DNA from: Melitaea cinxia
Taxonomy: Eukaryota > Arthropoda > Insecta > Lepidoptera > Nymphalidae
Reading direction: 5' to 3'
DNA length: 64,000 bases
NCBI RefSeq assembly: GCF_905220565.1
Contig: NC_059395.1
Location: 10,457,289 to 10,521,288, forward strand
Shown: positions 22,323 to 33,966 of the stretch, piece after piece
How the letters are laid out: each line of letters begins with the position of its first letter
How positions within the stretch are numbered: position 1 is the stretch's first letter
The notes under the pieces: model-generated
The model's database searches: none
Told to the model about the DNA's origin: nothing
Seen by the model: the letters and a program-made list of their open reading frames with translations, nothing else
Position numbers and translations under genes: made by a program

Positions 22323-23897
22323 ATGTATGTTCGGAGATAACTTCTTCGTTTATGAACCGATTTTGATAATTCTTTTTTTGTTGAAAAGGAGATATTCATA
22401 GTTTGGTACCATAATAAGGAAACCAGGATCTGATGATGGGATCCCAGAGAAATCGAGGGAAACTGTCAAAAATCGTAAGGGTGACTAGTAAATTTAATCA
22501 TGTTTTCATAAAGTACTATAAAGCACTACTATTTAATAAAGGTCTGGAGTCGATCTGACGATGAAGAAGAAAGATAGTCGAGGGAACTCTTCAACAATTT
22601 ATAGCAATTACCAGCTGTTTGAACTTAATTCGTTTCTATTGATGAGAACTTTGCATATGTATGAGTTATAAGTGCCATTTCAGTCTGATGATGGAGACGA
22701 AAGATAGTCGAGGGAACTCTTCAACGACTTATAGCAATTACCTGCTGTTTGAACTTAATTCGTTTCTATTGATGAGTACTTTGCACCTATGTGAGTTACA
22801 AGTGCCATTACAGTCTGATGATGGAGACGAAAGATAGTCGGGGGAACTTTTCAACGATTTATAGCAATTACCTGCTGTGTGATCATCTGTGTTGCAGGAC
22901 CAGGTTTGATGATGAAGCCCATAAACACTCGAGGGAATTTCTCAACAATTTACAGCAGTTACCTTTTTCTGTTTGACGACCGCTTTGATATAATGGTGCA
23001 TGTGCCGTGTCGGCGGCGCCTAAACACCGACGGTCACGGGTTCTATTCCCGCTCGGAGTGGATATTTATGTTCATACAAATATTTATTTTCGGTCTAGTT
23101 GTTAATCCTTGTGATTCTCCCAACCTAGCCTCAGAGAACACGCTAGGCTGTCAGTCCCGGTTGTTATTATGTACACCTGATAGCGAACTTTACTCATAGT
23201 ATGTCGACGCGTTAGCGCAGCGGTCACAGCACCGGCTGTTGCGCTGGCGTTAGTGGGTTCAATCTCCGCGCACGACAGACATTTGTATTGGCCATATAGA
23301 TGTTTGTCATTGTCTGGGTGTTTGTGCTTGTGTATTGTGTATGTTTCCGGACCCCCGACATAAGAAAAAAAGCATCCTTGTTAGGTCTACCCATCATTAA
23401 AAATTGTAAAATAAATTAATTTTTAACAAAAAAAAAACCGACTTCAAACAGGATACTAAAAAGTGAAAAATAAATTTACTTAGTACAAAGTAATTCGTAT
23501 TTTGATTTAGTTAACCAGAAATGATTAAATAAATATTTTATAATTTTGAAGTTGGTGCCAAGTAAATACTACAAACAACCTGGCTACAATAACAAATACA
23601 AACAACACACACACAACAAACAAGTACAAAAAATATTATTAGATATGTCAAAACAATAACAGAATAATAACAGTATTCAACCTAATAGTCAATGAAACAA
23701 ATTATGAAAGAAAACTGAATACAACTTACGAGTAGATACTAGAGTAGTTATTGTTTTACTTGGCACCGACTTCAAAATTATAAAATATTTATTTAATCAT
23801 TTCTGATTAACTAAATCAAAATACGAATTACCTACTTTGTACTAAGTAAATTTATTTTTCACTTTTTAGTTTCCTGTTTGAAGTCGGTTTTTTTTTT
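22249..23897 (+). repeat. composite repeat, copy 1
   Basis: Modules in order: AACCGACTTC left end with GGAGGAGGTTACTCAATTCG; (TA)n at 22291-22319; an internal region; a tandem array of about 130-bp units (22551-22980, three units plus a degenerate one); two tRNA-like SINE segments; and a palindromic module with arms of about 130 bp (23437-23570 against 23757-23895) closing in GAAGTCGGTT. It has the same order as 31525-33966 and, reversed, 45131-46928. It is non-coding; short frames inside it recur in every copy and are not genes. Confidence 0.7.
23195..23400 (+). mobile_element. tRNA-derived SINE segment inside composite 1
   Basis: Contains TTAGCGCAGCGG (a perfect pol III A-box form) and GGGTTCAATCTCC (B-box) about 40 bases later, then the body around GACAGACATTTGTATTGG. 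The same SINE body occurs alone at 52787-53132. Confidence 0.65.
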
Positions 23898-25689
23898 GTT
23901 AAAAACTATTTTTTTTTCTCTTTATAATTTTGTATTGTATGCATATTTTTTTATTGAACTTTGTATTCATCTTGTTTTATTAATTTTTTTGTAACTATAA
24001 ATATTTTAGTCGTTAAGTCTTTGCAATGTTTGTGATGTATATATTTTTCCTTTTTTCTTTCTATATTTTAAGCTCTTAATAATTGTGAAAAAAGGTAAAA
24101 ATCAAAAGTTGTTTACGTATTTTCTTTTATATTAAATATTTAATAAAGATAAACTAAAATTTATATTGATAGAGAATGTCTTACTCTACAATAGAAAATA
24201 CGCCAGTTGAAACAACTCCACATAGCTAACAAAATATATTTTTTTTTTATTCTTGTTTTTGCTCTCCTGTAAAATGATGATTTTCGACTTATATTGTTGT
24301 CAAAGGAGACAAAGATTTAATAGCTAAAGATCTAAGGTTTGATTTGTTACGTATGCTTCGTTTCGTCCTGTTATCAATCCTCTATTGACAGGGGTTGTCT
24401 TTAAGATATAACTATAAGTAAAGAGCCTTTGCACTTTGTTAAGTTAGTATATAGTTATTTTAATGTAATTATAATTGCACAATAAAAGATTAAGTAAATA
24501 AGTAAATAAATAATGGTGGATAGATACGTGTTGCTTTAGCTCAAGTTGTTCGCTGTTTCGGAAAGGTTCGTGCTCAAACATCCGGCTCGGACTTAGCAAG
24601 TGTTTATTGTACTTCGATAGTTAAATATTTGCCAACATGTTACACCGTTGTCTATTTACATGTTTACGTCTATTTACTACCAAGTTAGTCTGAAAATAAT
24701 TGTGTTATAAGTTACCTATTTCTTAAAGTCTTAAAATTTATTTAATAAGAGCTTTTATCTGCAAATTTCTCTGCGTAGAGTTGGTATTTTTGTAGCTCAT
24801 TACTCGAACCGAGCTTTCGGCAATCGTTGAACTAAACTATTTAAACAAAAAACGAATCAGTAATTTTGATGTACAAAGATCTGCGAATCTAAACGCAAGT
24901 AAAAAGGTCAACGAATGTGGTGTAAAGTAATAATTCATAGCTGCATATTTGGTGATTCTTTCGTTCAGAACATTTTTTAAACTCCGTTCTTGATTTTCCC
25001 ATCCTTTACACAAAAAGTTGTTTCGACTTATTACTCTTATACCTATAAAAATTATTCGTTATTGCCAAATATTCTATATGTAGACTTATAGCTTACTACT
25101 ATAAATACTGAGCAACGTAAAAAGTTAACTGTTATTTGTCCTAAAGAGAATTGTAAAAATGAAGTAGGGAATTGATCGAGTGTTCCACTAAACTCTCACT
25201 TATTTAACTTAAGTTATCTGTTACTACTATTTCTTGTTATTTTTATAAGAGAGGAATACCCTAATATAAATATGAAGTAATTAAGCAGTTTTAGTGAAGA
25301 AATCATAACGTTATTCATAAGTGTAATAAAAGTTATTTCGAAGACTCTCCTTACGACCTTAACCACATGCCGACCGCAAAAGAAAATGAAACACTCATAT
25401 ATCAGGTGAAATATCAGTTTACCTTTTAGCCCACTTAATAAGAGATTTTACCTTGCGAACAGTATAGAATTTGCAAAATCAAAACTTAGTAGATATGTTT
25501 AGTTTAGTTTCAATACTTACGAGTAATTACGTAGTCTTAAATTAGTCACTGTTTGGAACACATCACCGTGGGTATTATTTCGCCTCCAAACTAAATGACA
25601 ATAAATAAATAAATAAAGTTTTATATAGATATAGGCACGCATATTTAATTACACGAGTTTTTAAAACGCTTAATTCAATAATGATTGTT
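23898..25689. other. AT-rich gene-free stretch
   Basis: No exon seen. A phrase at 24256-24283 (TTTTTGCTCTCCTGTAAAATG) recurs reversed near 44742-44770, so some of this is dispersed repeat. Confidence 0.5.
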
Positions 25690-26312
25690 TTTAACCGACT
25701 TCCAAAAAAGGAGGAGGTTCTCAATTCGACTGTATTTTTTTTTTTTTTTTTTATGTATGTTACATCAGAACTTTTGACCGGGTAGACCGATTTCGACAAA
25801 TTTTATTTTAATCGAAAGGTGGTGTGTGCCAATTGGTCCCATTTAAATTTATTTGAGATCTAACAACTACTTTTCGAGTTATATCTAATAATGCGTTTTT
25901 ACTTGACGCTTTTTTCGTCGACCTACGTTGTATTATACCGCATAACTTTCTACTGGATGTAGCGATTTTGATAATTCTTTTTTTGTTGGAAAGGGAATAT
26001 CCCTAGTTTGGTACCATGATAAGGAAACCGGGATCTGATGATGGAATCCCAGAGAAATCGAGGGAAACTCTCGAAAATCCGTAATAACTTTTTACTGGGT
26101 GTACCGATTTTGATAATTTTTAATTTAATCGAAAGCTGATGTTTATCATGTGGTCACATATAAATTTTATCGAGATCTGATAACTTCTTTTTGAGTAATC
26201 TTTGATAACGCGTAGTTGCTTGACTATTTTTTCGTCGATCTACGTTGTATTACTTGTCGATGTAATTGAAGTCGGTTTTTTTTTCGTTTGCGAGCAAACA
26301 CAATTATTATTA
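25690..26312 (+). repeat. AACCGACTTC-family repeat
   Basis: Starts AACCGACTTCCAAAAAAGG and ends GATGTAATTGAAGTCGG then TTTGCGAGCAAACACAATT. It contains three internal units around TTTTACTGGGTGTACCGATT. A T17 run replaces the usual (TA)n after TCAATTCGACTG. Confidence 0.7.
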
Positions 26313-27227
26313 ATTAAATAAGGATGCGTTATAGCTATAAAAACCGTTACTATTATTATGTTTTTTCCTTATATTTCTTTTCTACACTGATTACTATGAA
26401 GCTTGAAAGCTACCAACAACGTCTAGAACTACGTCATAAACAATATAGGCCGCGTCAGCATGATCCTGCCAACCGTTTATTAGCTTAAAAAATTTATTTC
26501 TTTATTGACCGTGATGTCAGCAAAGGTACTTAATTTAGGTGGTTTATAAAAATCAATTGTAAAATAACATTAAATTTCTAAGTCTCAAGGTAATAGATAT
26601 TTATATCAATAAGGATTAATTGCGATTGAAAGAAAATAACATTGACAATACTACAATCTAATTATGTATAAGAAAAATAGTGGCTCTTGTATCTAGAAAG
26701 TAAATTCCTGCTATCGCGAACTTTTATACATCCTTTTAAATTTACGATGTTCACTTAGTTATTATGTTGCATACCCTTAGCTTCAAGCAACTTCAAGTAT
26801 GTTACAATAATTAGGGATTGCAATCCGGAAAACCGGAGCTGGTAATTCCAGGAATCCGGCATCACTTACAATAAAAGTTATAAAAATGTGTTAAAATACC
26901 ATCATAGGTCAGCCATATAAAATGTTAATAAAATTTATATTTTAAGCCTTCCTTGTTTATACCTCTTTCTATAAAATAAAATCTTATCATATTCGAAATG
27001 CGCTGCGTCATCAGTGTTTCTCTACTATATTATGCATGTATTATATATATAAATCAATAACACACAAATAAAAAATCCGCATCAAAATCCGTTGCGTAGT
27101 TTTAAACATTCATAGAGACAGCGGGAAGCGACTTTGTTTTATACTATGTAATGATAATGATGGTAATTTGAACAATTTTGCTAAAATTAATCTAGCATCA
27201 ACTTACACACCATACACACTTAATTTT
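26313..27227. other. gene-free stretch with a degraded Helitron fragment
   Basis: AT-rich. At 27060-27150 the minus strand carries the phrase CTACGCAACGGATTTTGATG, shared with the Helitron at 49298. No exon. Confidence 0.5.
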
Positions 27228-27539
27228 TGGCGAAAGGCTGGATGAGGATTGCGGAGGACGGGGATGTTTAGCGCGACTGCGATAAGCTGAAGTTAATAGT
27301 CGGTCATAATGTTGTGCTGTGGATTGACCCTGTAGTTGTCACGTGCAGGTTTCGTCATAATTTTTTTTAAGCTTTCCATAATTGAATGGCGCTAGTCCGA
27401 ATTTTGACTTGCTACAAATCAGTTAACATATACGTGTGTCGTTCACTAAGCAGTCTCTGCTAGTATTATTACTACCTAAGTATAAATAAAAAGAAATTAG
27501 CACGAAATTTCAATTAAGTAATAACTTTTGATTGACTAC

Positions 27540-27712
27540 CACTCCGGTGTAATGGTGCGTGTGCCGTGTCGGCGGCACCTAAAACACTGACGGTCGCGCG
27601 TTCGTATCCCGCTCGGAATGGATACTTGTGTTTATACAAATATTTATTTCTGCTCTGATTGTTAGTACTTGTGGGTCTCCCTACAGTGGGATAGGAGAGT
27701 GGGATATTACAG
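27540..27712 (+). mobile_element. tRNA-derived SINE, shortened
   Basis: A tRNA-like head (A-box-like GGTGTAATGGTGCG, B-box-like GCGTTCGTATCCC) is followed by a body and the lepidopteran SINE tail GTGGGATATTACAGGCTGAAG. A loose RTE-tail remnant lies just upstream (27228-27290). Confidence 0.65.
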
Positions 27713-29630
27713 GCTGAAGCGTAGTGAGTTTTGATTACAAAAGTAAAATAAAAAAAATCGTGTTAAATTTATTGTGCTGCTCATAGTCGTAATAACACGC
27801 TTTCATAGAATATAATCACATCATAATGTTAGTAATTTTATTGCGTATCTGAAGGTTTATATTGCTGCTGGTTGTGTGTTTGGTCATTGAACTTACTTTC
27901 CATATTTTTCCTTCCGAGATCCTGTTATGTTTGCTCATATTGTTACCTGACATTACAATACATTCGGTGTATCGCAGTGCATTCGTGTTCTACAGCAACA
28001 GCACACTCATATGTTAAACAAAAAAAAAACATACGCATTCATTGAACCTCCTCTCTTAAAGGTCGGTTAAGGAATGCATAATGTTACAAACACGAAGAAA
28101 TGCTAGTCGTATTATGAAATAGATAGAGCCTTTGTAAAATTAGATTTCAAAGGTTCTGTATCATAAAGGACTTATAAAAAATCAAGAACTTAGTTATTTG
28201 TAATTTTTTTATTATCATAATAGATAGATTAAAAAAATTGTTGATATCGGAAAGTTTTTAGTGCCGGAAACGTTAAGCAGATATCCTTGACAATATTAAA
28301 CACTATATATATCATTCAGTATGACGATATACGAAGTTGTATAACGAAAGGTCAGTGGCACGTCTGAAGAGGGGATGGCTAGTTTATATGTATGTGTAAC
28401 CTCCGCAATATTCAGGGTCACGTGAAGTTTAGGGCTGTCTGAGTGTTTTACTCACGTATCGCCTTCTGTATAATTTCTTCGACATTGCAACAGTTTATTG
28501 ATTTCTATATTTTTAAAATTAATGTCTTTAAAAAATATCAACTTGTGGATGTAAAGCTTCTGTAGTTCTCTACGCTAAGATACAAATGGAACTTTGTTAC
28601 TAATAGTTTACTGTCTGGCCATCTGTCAGGGTCAGAGGGTCAGGGCCCTTGTCCTGTAGTCATTTATAGTTTTCGTGACGGTATGTATATTTTTTATAGT
28701 TTAAAGGTGTCAAATAAACGTTCTGTTCTGCCTGATGAGAATAATGAATGAATGAAAGAATGAAGAGATGAATGATGAAGAGCTCTGTCTATTTTTTTTT
28801 ATTACAGGATCACAACACTTCTCGATAGCAGTATTATTTTTGTGTGATTTTCTGTAAGGTGGATGTACCTCTTCAGTCGGACTGCTCCTAATTTTGAACA
28901 AGATATTTCTATCTATTATTTTTATCAAATGCTAATGAAAAAAAAAATATTAAAAAGAAATAACCTAAAAATATAACAGACGTCTTCGTTCAACATTTTT
29001 TTATCGGAATGTCAAGAAAATCGCGTAAATGTTGTACAATGGTAACTTGTATGCAAGGAAAAGTCATGTATAATTGTTTTTTAAAGGCACACGTACCTAT
29101 ATTGGTGTCATAAAATTTTGGATTGTTTTAAATAGTTCTATTATTATTTTTAAATTATACTTAAAAATAAAAAAAATTATCACAAATATGTAGAAAACAT
29201 TGTACCTATATAAGCCCGGTGGCGCGGTTGGCAGTGCTTTCTTCTCTAGTGTTCAGGCTTTATGGCTTTTAGGCCGATATAGCGCCCATGTGCAATTAAT
29301 ACCATAGCGATCTAATGACGAATACAAAGGCCAGCCGAAATCGTGCAGCTTAAAAAAATATATCAACGATATCTCTCCATTGTTTTTTTTTTTACATTTA
29401 GACATGTATGTAACATACATCGATAAATTGCGAATTCGTGTGCTACTCTCGGTGTCCGTAAAACCCGGCGCCCGAGTGCACCGCAACCCCTGCATTACAT
29501 ATAGGTATAGTTAAAACTGCTGCTGCCAATTTTGTGGGTTCTATACTCGTCCCTTGAGGAGTGGTAAATATGTAGATATATTAGTCGTTTCCTATCTAAG
29601 ATTCAGGCGTTAAGTTGCTGATTAGCTGTG
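27713..29630. other. gene-free stretch with a possible broken SINE
   Basis: No exon. A tRNA-like head (29215-29245, GGCGCGGTTGGCAGTGC) and a B-box-like GGGTTCTATACTCG (29536) may be two halves of a split SINE. Confidence 0.4.
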
Positions 29631-29878
29631 CCCGCGACTTCGTCTGCTTAGAATTTAACAAAAAAATTATTGTTCAGTTCGCAGAGTTAGAAAATAATTG
29701 CTTACTCCTTATTACATCAGCTATGTGCCAGTAAAAGTCCCGTCAAAATAGGTCCAGCCCTTTCAGAGATTAGCCGGAACAAACAGATAGACAGACAACA
29801 ATAATAGTAAAAAAGTGTTATTTTGGTATATGTAGCGTGTATACATCCATATTCATTCCAATTTTATTTATTTGTAGA
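29631..29878 (-). mobile_element. non-autonomous Helitron
   Basis: Reverse-strand relative of 2927-3289. The 3' end CGAAGTCGCGGGCACAGCTAA is at the left, and the 5' TCTACAAATAAATAAAATTGG is at the right, with a small internal deletion near the 5' end. Confidence 0.65.
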
Positions 29879-31063
29879 TATACATATTAATCATTCACCA
29901 AAAAATGTTTATGGATGTTTACATTGATTGCCTAATTTTCTAGCACGGATTGGAATGTATGTTATAAGTAAGTAATGTACATTTTTTGTAGACTAGTAAG
30001 GGATTTTAATTTGCAAAATAATGAGATGTATTTTATTTACCTACATTGCTATTAGATATAAATATTTAACACTAGTTAATTATAATAAATACAATACAAA
30101 ATATTAAATACCTAAGTATTTCTAATAATAATTGATGCAATTAAGATTTACTGTAAGTATTATAAAGTTAAGGAGGTACAAAAAATAAATATACTTAATA
30201 ATATGTATTCGAATTTGTGGAACCTTAGGTAAATTAGTCTAAAGTAGCGTAGTTAACTATTTGTGTGTAAATATAAATAAAAATAAAAATAATAATAATA
30301 TAATACGTAAAAGAACTCCGACTAACGACGGAGTATAACGATCATTAGTTAGGTACCTACTTTTGTATAATAAATATACTTATTTAAATTTATGTAGGTA
30401 GATGTATATATGTTAATTCAATATTAAACACGAAGGATAAAAGTTCAATAACTTTATTTTGTGTGTCATTATAAAAGAAATGCAATTTTGTATTCATTTT
30501 AAAGTACCGAAAGTATTTGCTCATATCCTACCACTTAGGTACTTATATATATAAAAAAAAAAAAATAAAAAAAAATTACTAAACACATTTTTAAATTTAA
30601 ATCTAAGTATTTTTAGTTTTTGGTAATTTTAAGTAAATTTAGTTACTATATTAATAATAAAGGTCGTTTCGCCAGCTATTTTCTATTATCAAGTTTGTAC
30701 AGCTTAAATAAAAAATAAAATAACTATAAAAACAAAATAGAATATCAACATATTTTTTTTATCAAACTGTTACTAATCTATAGTGAGTATTTACCGCCAT
30801 CTTTTATTGTGATTTGGAACTTAAAGATTGGAATCAAAATTTTATAAGGAAAATGTTAGGGCGTTAATAAAACCGCAGGATTTAATCACTATAAATATTT
30901 GTTTTATATTTATTACATATAGACGATCTTATCGCGGCTAGTGACATCAAGAGACAACTCTAATATTATTTTAAAAAACCCATTACATTACTCAGTCAAT
31001 ATACAACTAATGCTTACGTATAATAATACCTAGCTCACGGAACTTCGTACATTTTAACAGAAA
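29879..31063. other. AT-rich gene-free stretch
   Basis: Nothing supportable seen. Confidence 0.5.
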
Positions 31064-31172
31064 CTGCCCAGCGTGGTGACTATGGGCAAAACACACGAAT
31101 TCACGCCATTTTTGGCGCGAACTTGTGGAGGCCTGTGTCCAGCAGTGGACTGTGATAAGCTGAAGTGAGTGA
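31064..31172 (+). mobile_element. RTE-tailed SINE, 3' fragment
   Basis: Starts CTGCCCAGCGTGGTGAC and ends with the shared tail GTCCAGCAGTGGACTGTGATAAGCTGAAG. Confidence 0.65.
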
Positions 31173-31213
31173 TTTATTATTCCTTCAATAAAAAAATTAT
31201 AGATCGCAATACC

Positions 31214-31425
31214 TTATAATGCTTCTTTATAGACGACATTCAACGTAAACTGACTCGAAACATGGACAAATAGGTTGGTTGGCTGACTAACATGGGAGAA
31301 AGCATCATAGAGCTGGCCAGCCTGGCCGTGCGAGAAACAGCTGACGCTGAGGTCCACGCCCGCTACATGCAGCGTCTGCCCTTGAACTTTGTTTTTGTCA
31401 CGAATTAATAACCAAACGAAAACCC
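31214..31425 (-). pseudogene. Helitron-type Pif1-like helicase, C-terminal remnant
   Basis: A GC-rich minus-strand frame ending at a stop (31214) encodes the C-terminus of a Pif1/RecD-like superfamily 1 helicase. It has Q-G-Q-T-L, then V-A-G-V-D-L, then C-F-S-H-G-Q, an S-x-V-S/S-Q-P-x-N-L-F segment and a final N-V-V-Y-K-E-A-L. In Helitron RepHel proteins this block holds the last helicase motifs, with Q-G-Q-T and Y-V-A-x-S-R-V. Here the Y-V-A-x-S-R-V part is altered (an A-G-Q insertion, and H-V-S for R-V-S). Upstream the frame dissolves, so it is a dead fragment of an autonomous Helitron. It abuts composite copy 2. Confidence 0.7.
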
Positions 31426-31524
31426 TTACACAACCTTTTTTTTCCCTATCCCAATGTAGAATACTGTCAACGCCATCTAGTTTATTTAATACGATGATGA
31501 TATACGCTATGCTACACTGTTTTT

Positions 31525-33966
31525 TAACCGACTTCAAAAAAAGGAGGAGGTTACTCAATTCGACCGTATTTAAATATATATATTTTTTTATGTATGTTCG
31601 GAGATAACTTCTTCGTTTATGAACCGATTTTGATAATTCTTTTTTTTTTGGAAGGATATTCATAGTTTGGTACCATAATAAGGAAACCAGGATCTGATGA
31701 TGGGATCCCAGAGAAATCGAGGGAAACTTTCAAAAATCGTAAGGGTGACTAGTAAATTTAATCATGTTTTCATTAAGTACTATAAAGCACTACTATTTAA
31801 TATGGTCTGGAGTCGATCTGACGATGGAGAAGAAAGATAGTCGAGGGAACTCTTCAACAATTTATAGCAATTACCTGCTTTTTGAACTTAATTCGTTTCT
31901 ATTGATGAGAACTTTGCACCTGTATGAGTTATAAGTGCCATTACAGTCTGATGATGGAGAAGAAAGTTAGTCGAGGGAACTCTTTAACGCTTTTTAGCAA
32001 TTACCTGCTGTTTGACCTTAATTCGTTTCTATTGATGAGAACTTTGCATATATATGAGTTATAAGTGCCATTTCAGTCTGATGATGGAGACGAAAGATAG
32101 TCGAGGGAACTCTTCAACGATTTATAGCAATTACCTGCTGTTTGAACTAAATTCGATTCTATTGATGAGAACTTTGCATATATATGAGTTATAAGTGCCA
32201 TTTCAGTCTGATGATGGAGACGAAAGATAGTCGAGGGTACTCTTCAACGACTTATAGCAATTACCTGCTGTTTGAACTTAATTCATTTCTATTGATGAGA
32301 ACTTTGCACCTATATGAGTTACAAGTGCCATTAAAGTCTGATGATGGAGACGAAAGATAGTCGAAGAAACTTTTCAACGATTTATAGCAATTACCTGCTG
32401 TGTGATCATCTGTGTCGCAGGACCAGGTTTGATGATGGAGCCCATAAACACTCGAGGAAATTTCTCAACAATTCACAGCAGTTACCTTTTGCTGTTTGAC
32501 GACCGCTTTGATATAACAGTGCATGTGCCGTGTCGGCGGCGCCTAAACACCGACGGTCGCGGGTTCTATTCCCGCTCGGAGTGGATATTTATGTTTATAC
32601 AAATATTTATTTTCGGTCTAGTTGTTAATTCTTGTGGTTCTCCCAACCTAGCCTCAGAGAACACGCTACGCTGTCAGTCCCGGTTACGTACACCTAATAG
32701 CGAACTTTACTCATAGTATGTCGACGCGTTAGCGCAGCGGTCACAGCACTGGCTGTTGCCCTGGCGTTAGTGGGTTCAATCTCCGCGCACGACAGACATT
32801 TGTATTGGCCATATAGATGTTTGTCATTGTCTGGGTGTTTGTGCTTGTGTATTGTGTATGTTTCCGGACCCCCGACACAAGAGAAAAAGCATCCTTGTTA
32901 GGTCTACCCATCACTAAAAATTGTAAAATAAAATAATTTTTAACAAAAAAAAAACCGACTTCAAACAGGAAACTAAAAAGTGAAAAATAAATTTACTTAG
33001 TACAAAGTAATTCGTATTTTGATTTAGTTAACCAGAAATGATTAAATAAATATTTTATAATTTTGAAGTTGGTGCCAAGTAAATACTACAACAACCTGGC
33101 TACAATAACAAATACAAACAACACACACACACAACAAACAAGTACAAAAAATATGTAGTCTTTCGACTAATTGGAAGCTGCTTTTCTATATCTGCAGGGC
33201 GCGGGCGTAGGTTATACTCGTACTCTTTACAATAAATATTATGTAGGTAGTACTTACAAAGATTATAACAAAATTGTAACGTACACTTCGGAGTTCCGAT
33301 CGAGTCTATCGTGTGGCGGAGGGAGTAACTCAGAGCAGTGCCTAGGACTTGCGACCCAGGTGTAGGTTTGAGGAGGCCCCCTTTGAGATACGTATCAACG
33401 CTCACCTTCACTGCTCGAGTTATCCGCCATAATATGTAACAATTAATTCGTATGCACAAATTAATTATCGAACGAGTCTAGGTTAAGCTACTAGCAGGAT
33501 ACAACAAATAATGTATCGTGCCAAGCCAGAGCCAAGACTGCCTTAGCGGCGGTTACACTATTCGTTTTATACACGTCAGAATAACTCGAGTAATATAATA
33601 AATGAGGGTAGATGACTATCGAACGATGTGCTAGGTGGCGCGATCGTTGCATCTATTGTTTATAAATTCCTTTCTAATTGCGTACGACAGTGCTATTGCT
33701 GACAAATATTATTAGATATGTCAAAACAATAACAGAATAATAACAGTATTCAACCTAATAGTCAATGAAACAAATTATGAAAGAAAACTGAATACAACTT
33801 ACGAGTAGATACTAGAGTAGTTATTGTTTTACTTGGCACCGACTTCAAAATTATAAAATATTTATTTAATCATTTCTGATTAACTAAATCAAAATACGAA
33901 TTACTTTGTACTAAGTAAATTTATTTTTCACTTTTTAGTTTCCTTTTTGAAGTCGGTTTTTTTTTG
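31525..33966 (+). repeat. composite repeat, copy 2 (with solo LTR)
   Basis: Same module order as 22249-23897. The 130-bp array here has five units (31815-32463) plus the degenerate end unit, against three in copy 1. The palindromic module (32953-33962) is split by a 551-bp insertion at 33154-33704. Confidence 0.7.
33154..33704. mobile_element. solo LTR, 551 bp
   Basis: Begins TGTAGTC and ends GCTGACA (TG...CA), flanked by AATA on both sides (33150-33153 and 33705-33708). The uninterrupted site AAAAAATATTAT is present in composite copies 1 and 3, so the ends and the 4-bp duplication are defined by two empty sites. AATAAA occurs on the plus strand (33229-33234 region), weakly favouring plus orientation. 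No internal genes remain. Confidence 0.85.

Noticed and set aside
22551..22980. CRISPR-like or satellite array
   Set aside because: Units of about 130 bp with no spacer structure, inside a mobile composite in a eukaryote.
22879..23199. 106-codon frame recurring at 32402-32716 and 45813-46133
   Set aside because: It looks conserved only because all three lie in the same composite repeat. The translated sequence spans a SINE head and part of the minisatellite.
23215..23275. Possible true tRNA gene
   Set aside because: It has A- and B-boxes but no cloverleaf; it is the head of a repeated SINE.
33100..33459. 119-codon minus-strand frame
   Set aside because: Runs across the solo LTR boundary; not a gene.
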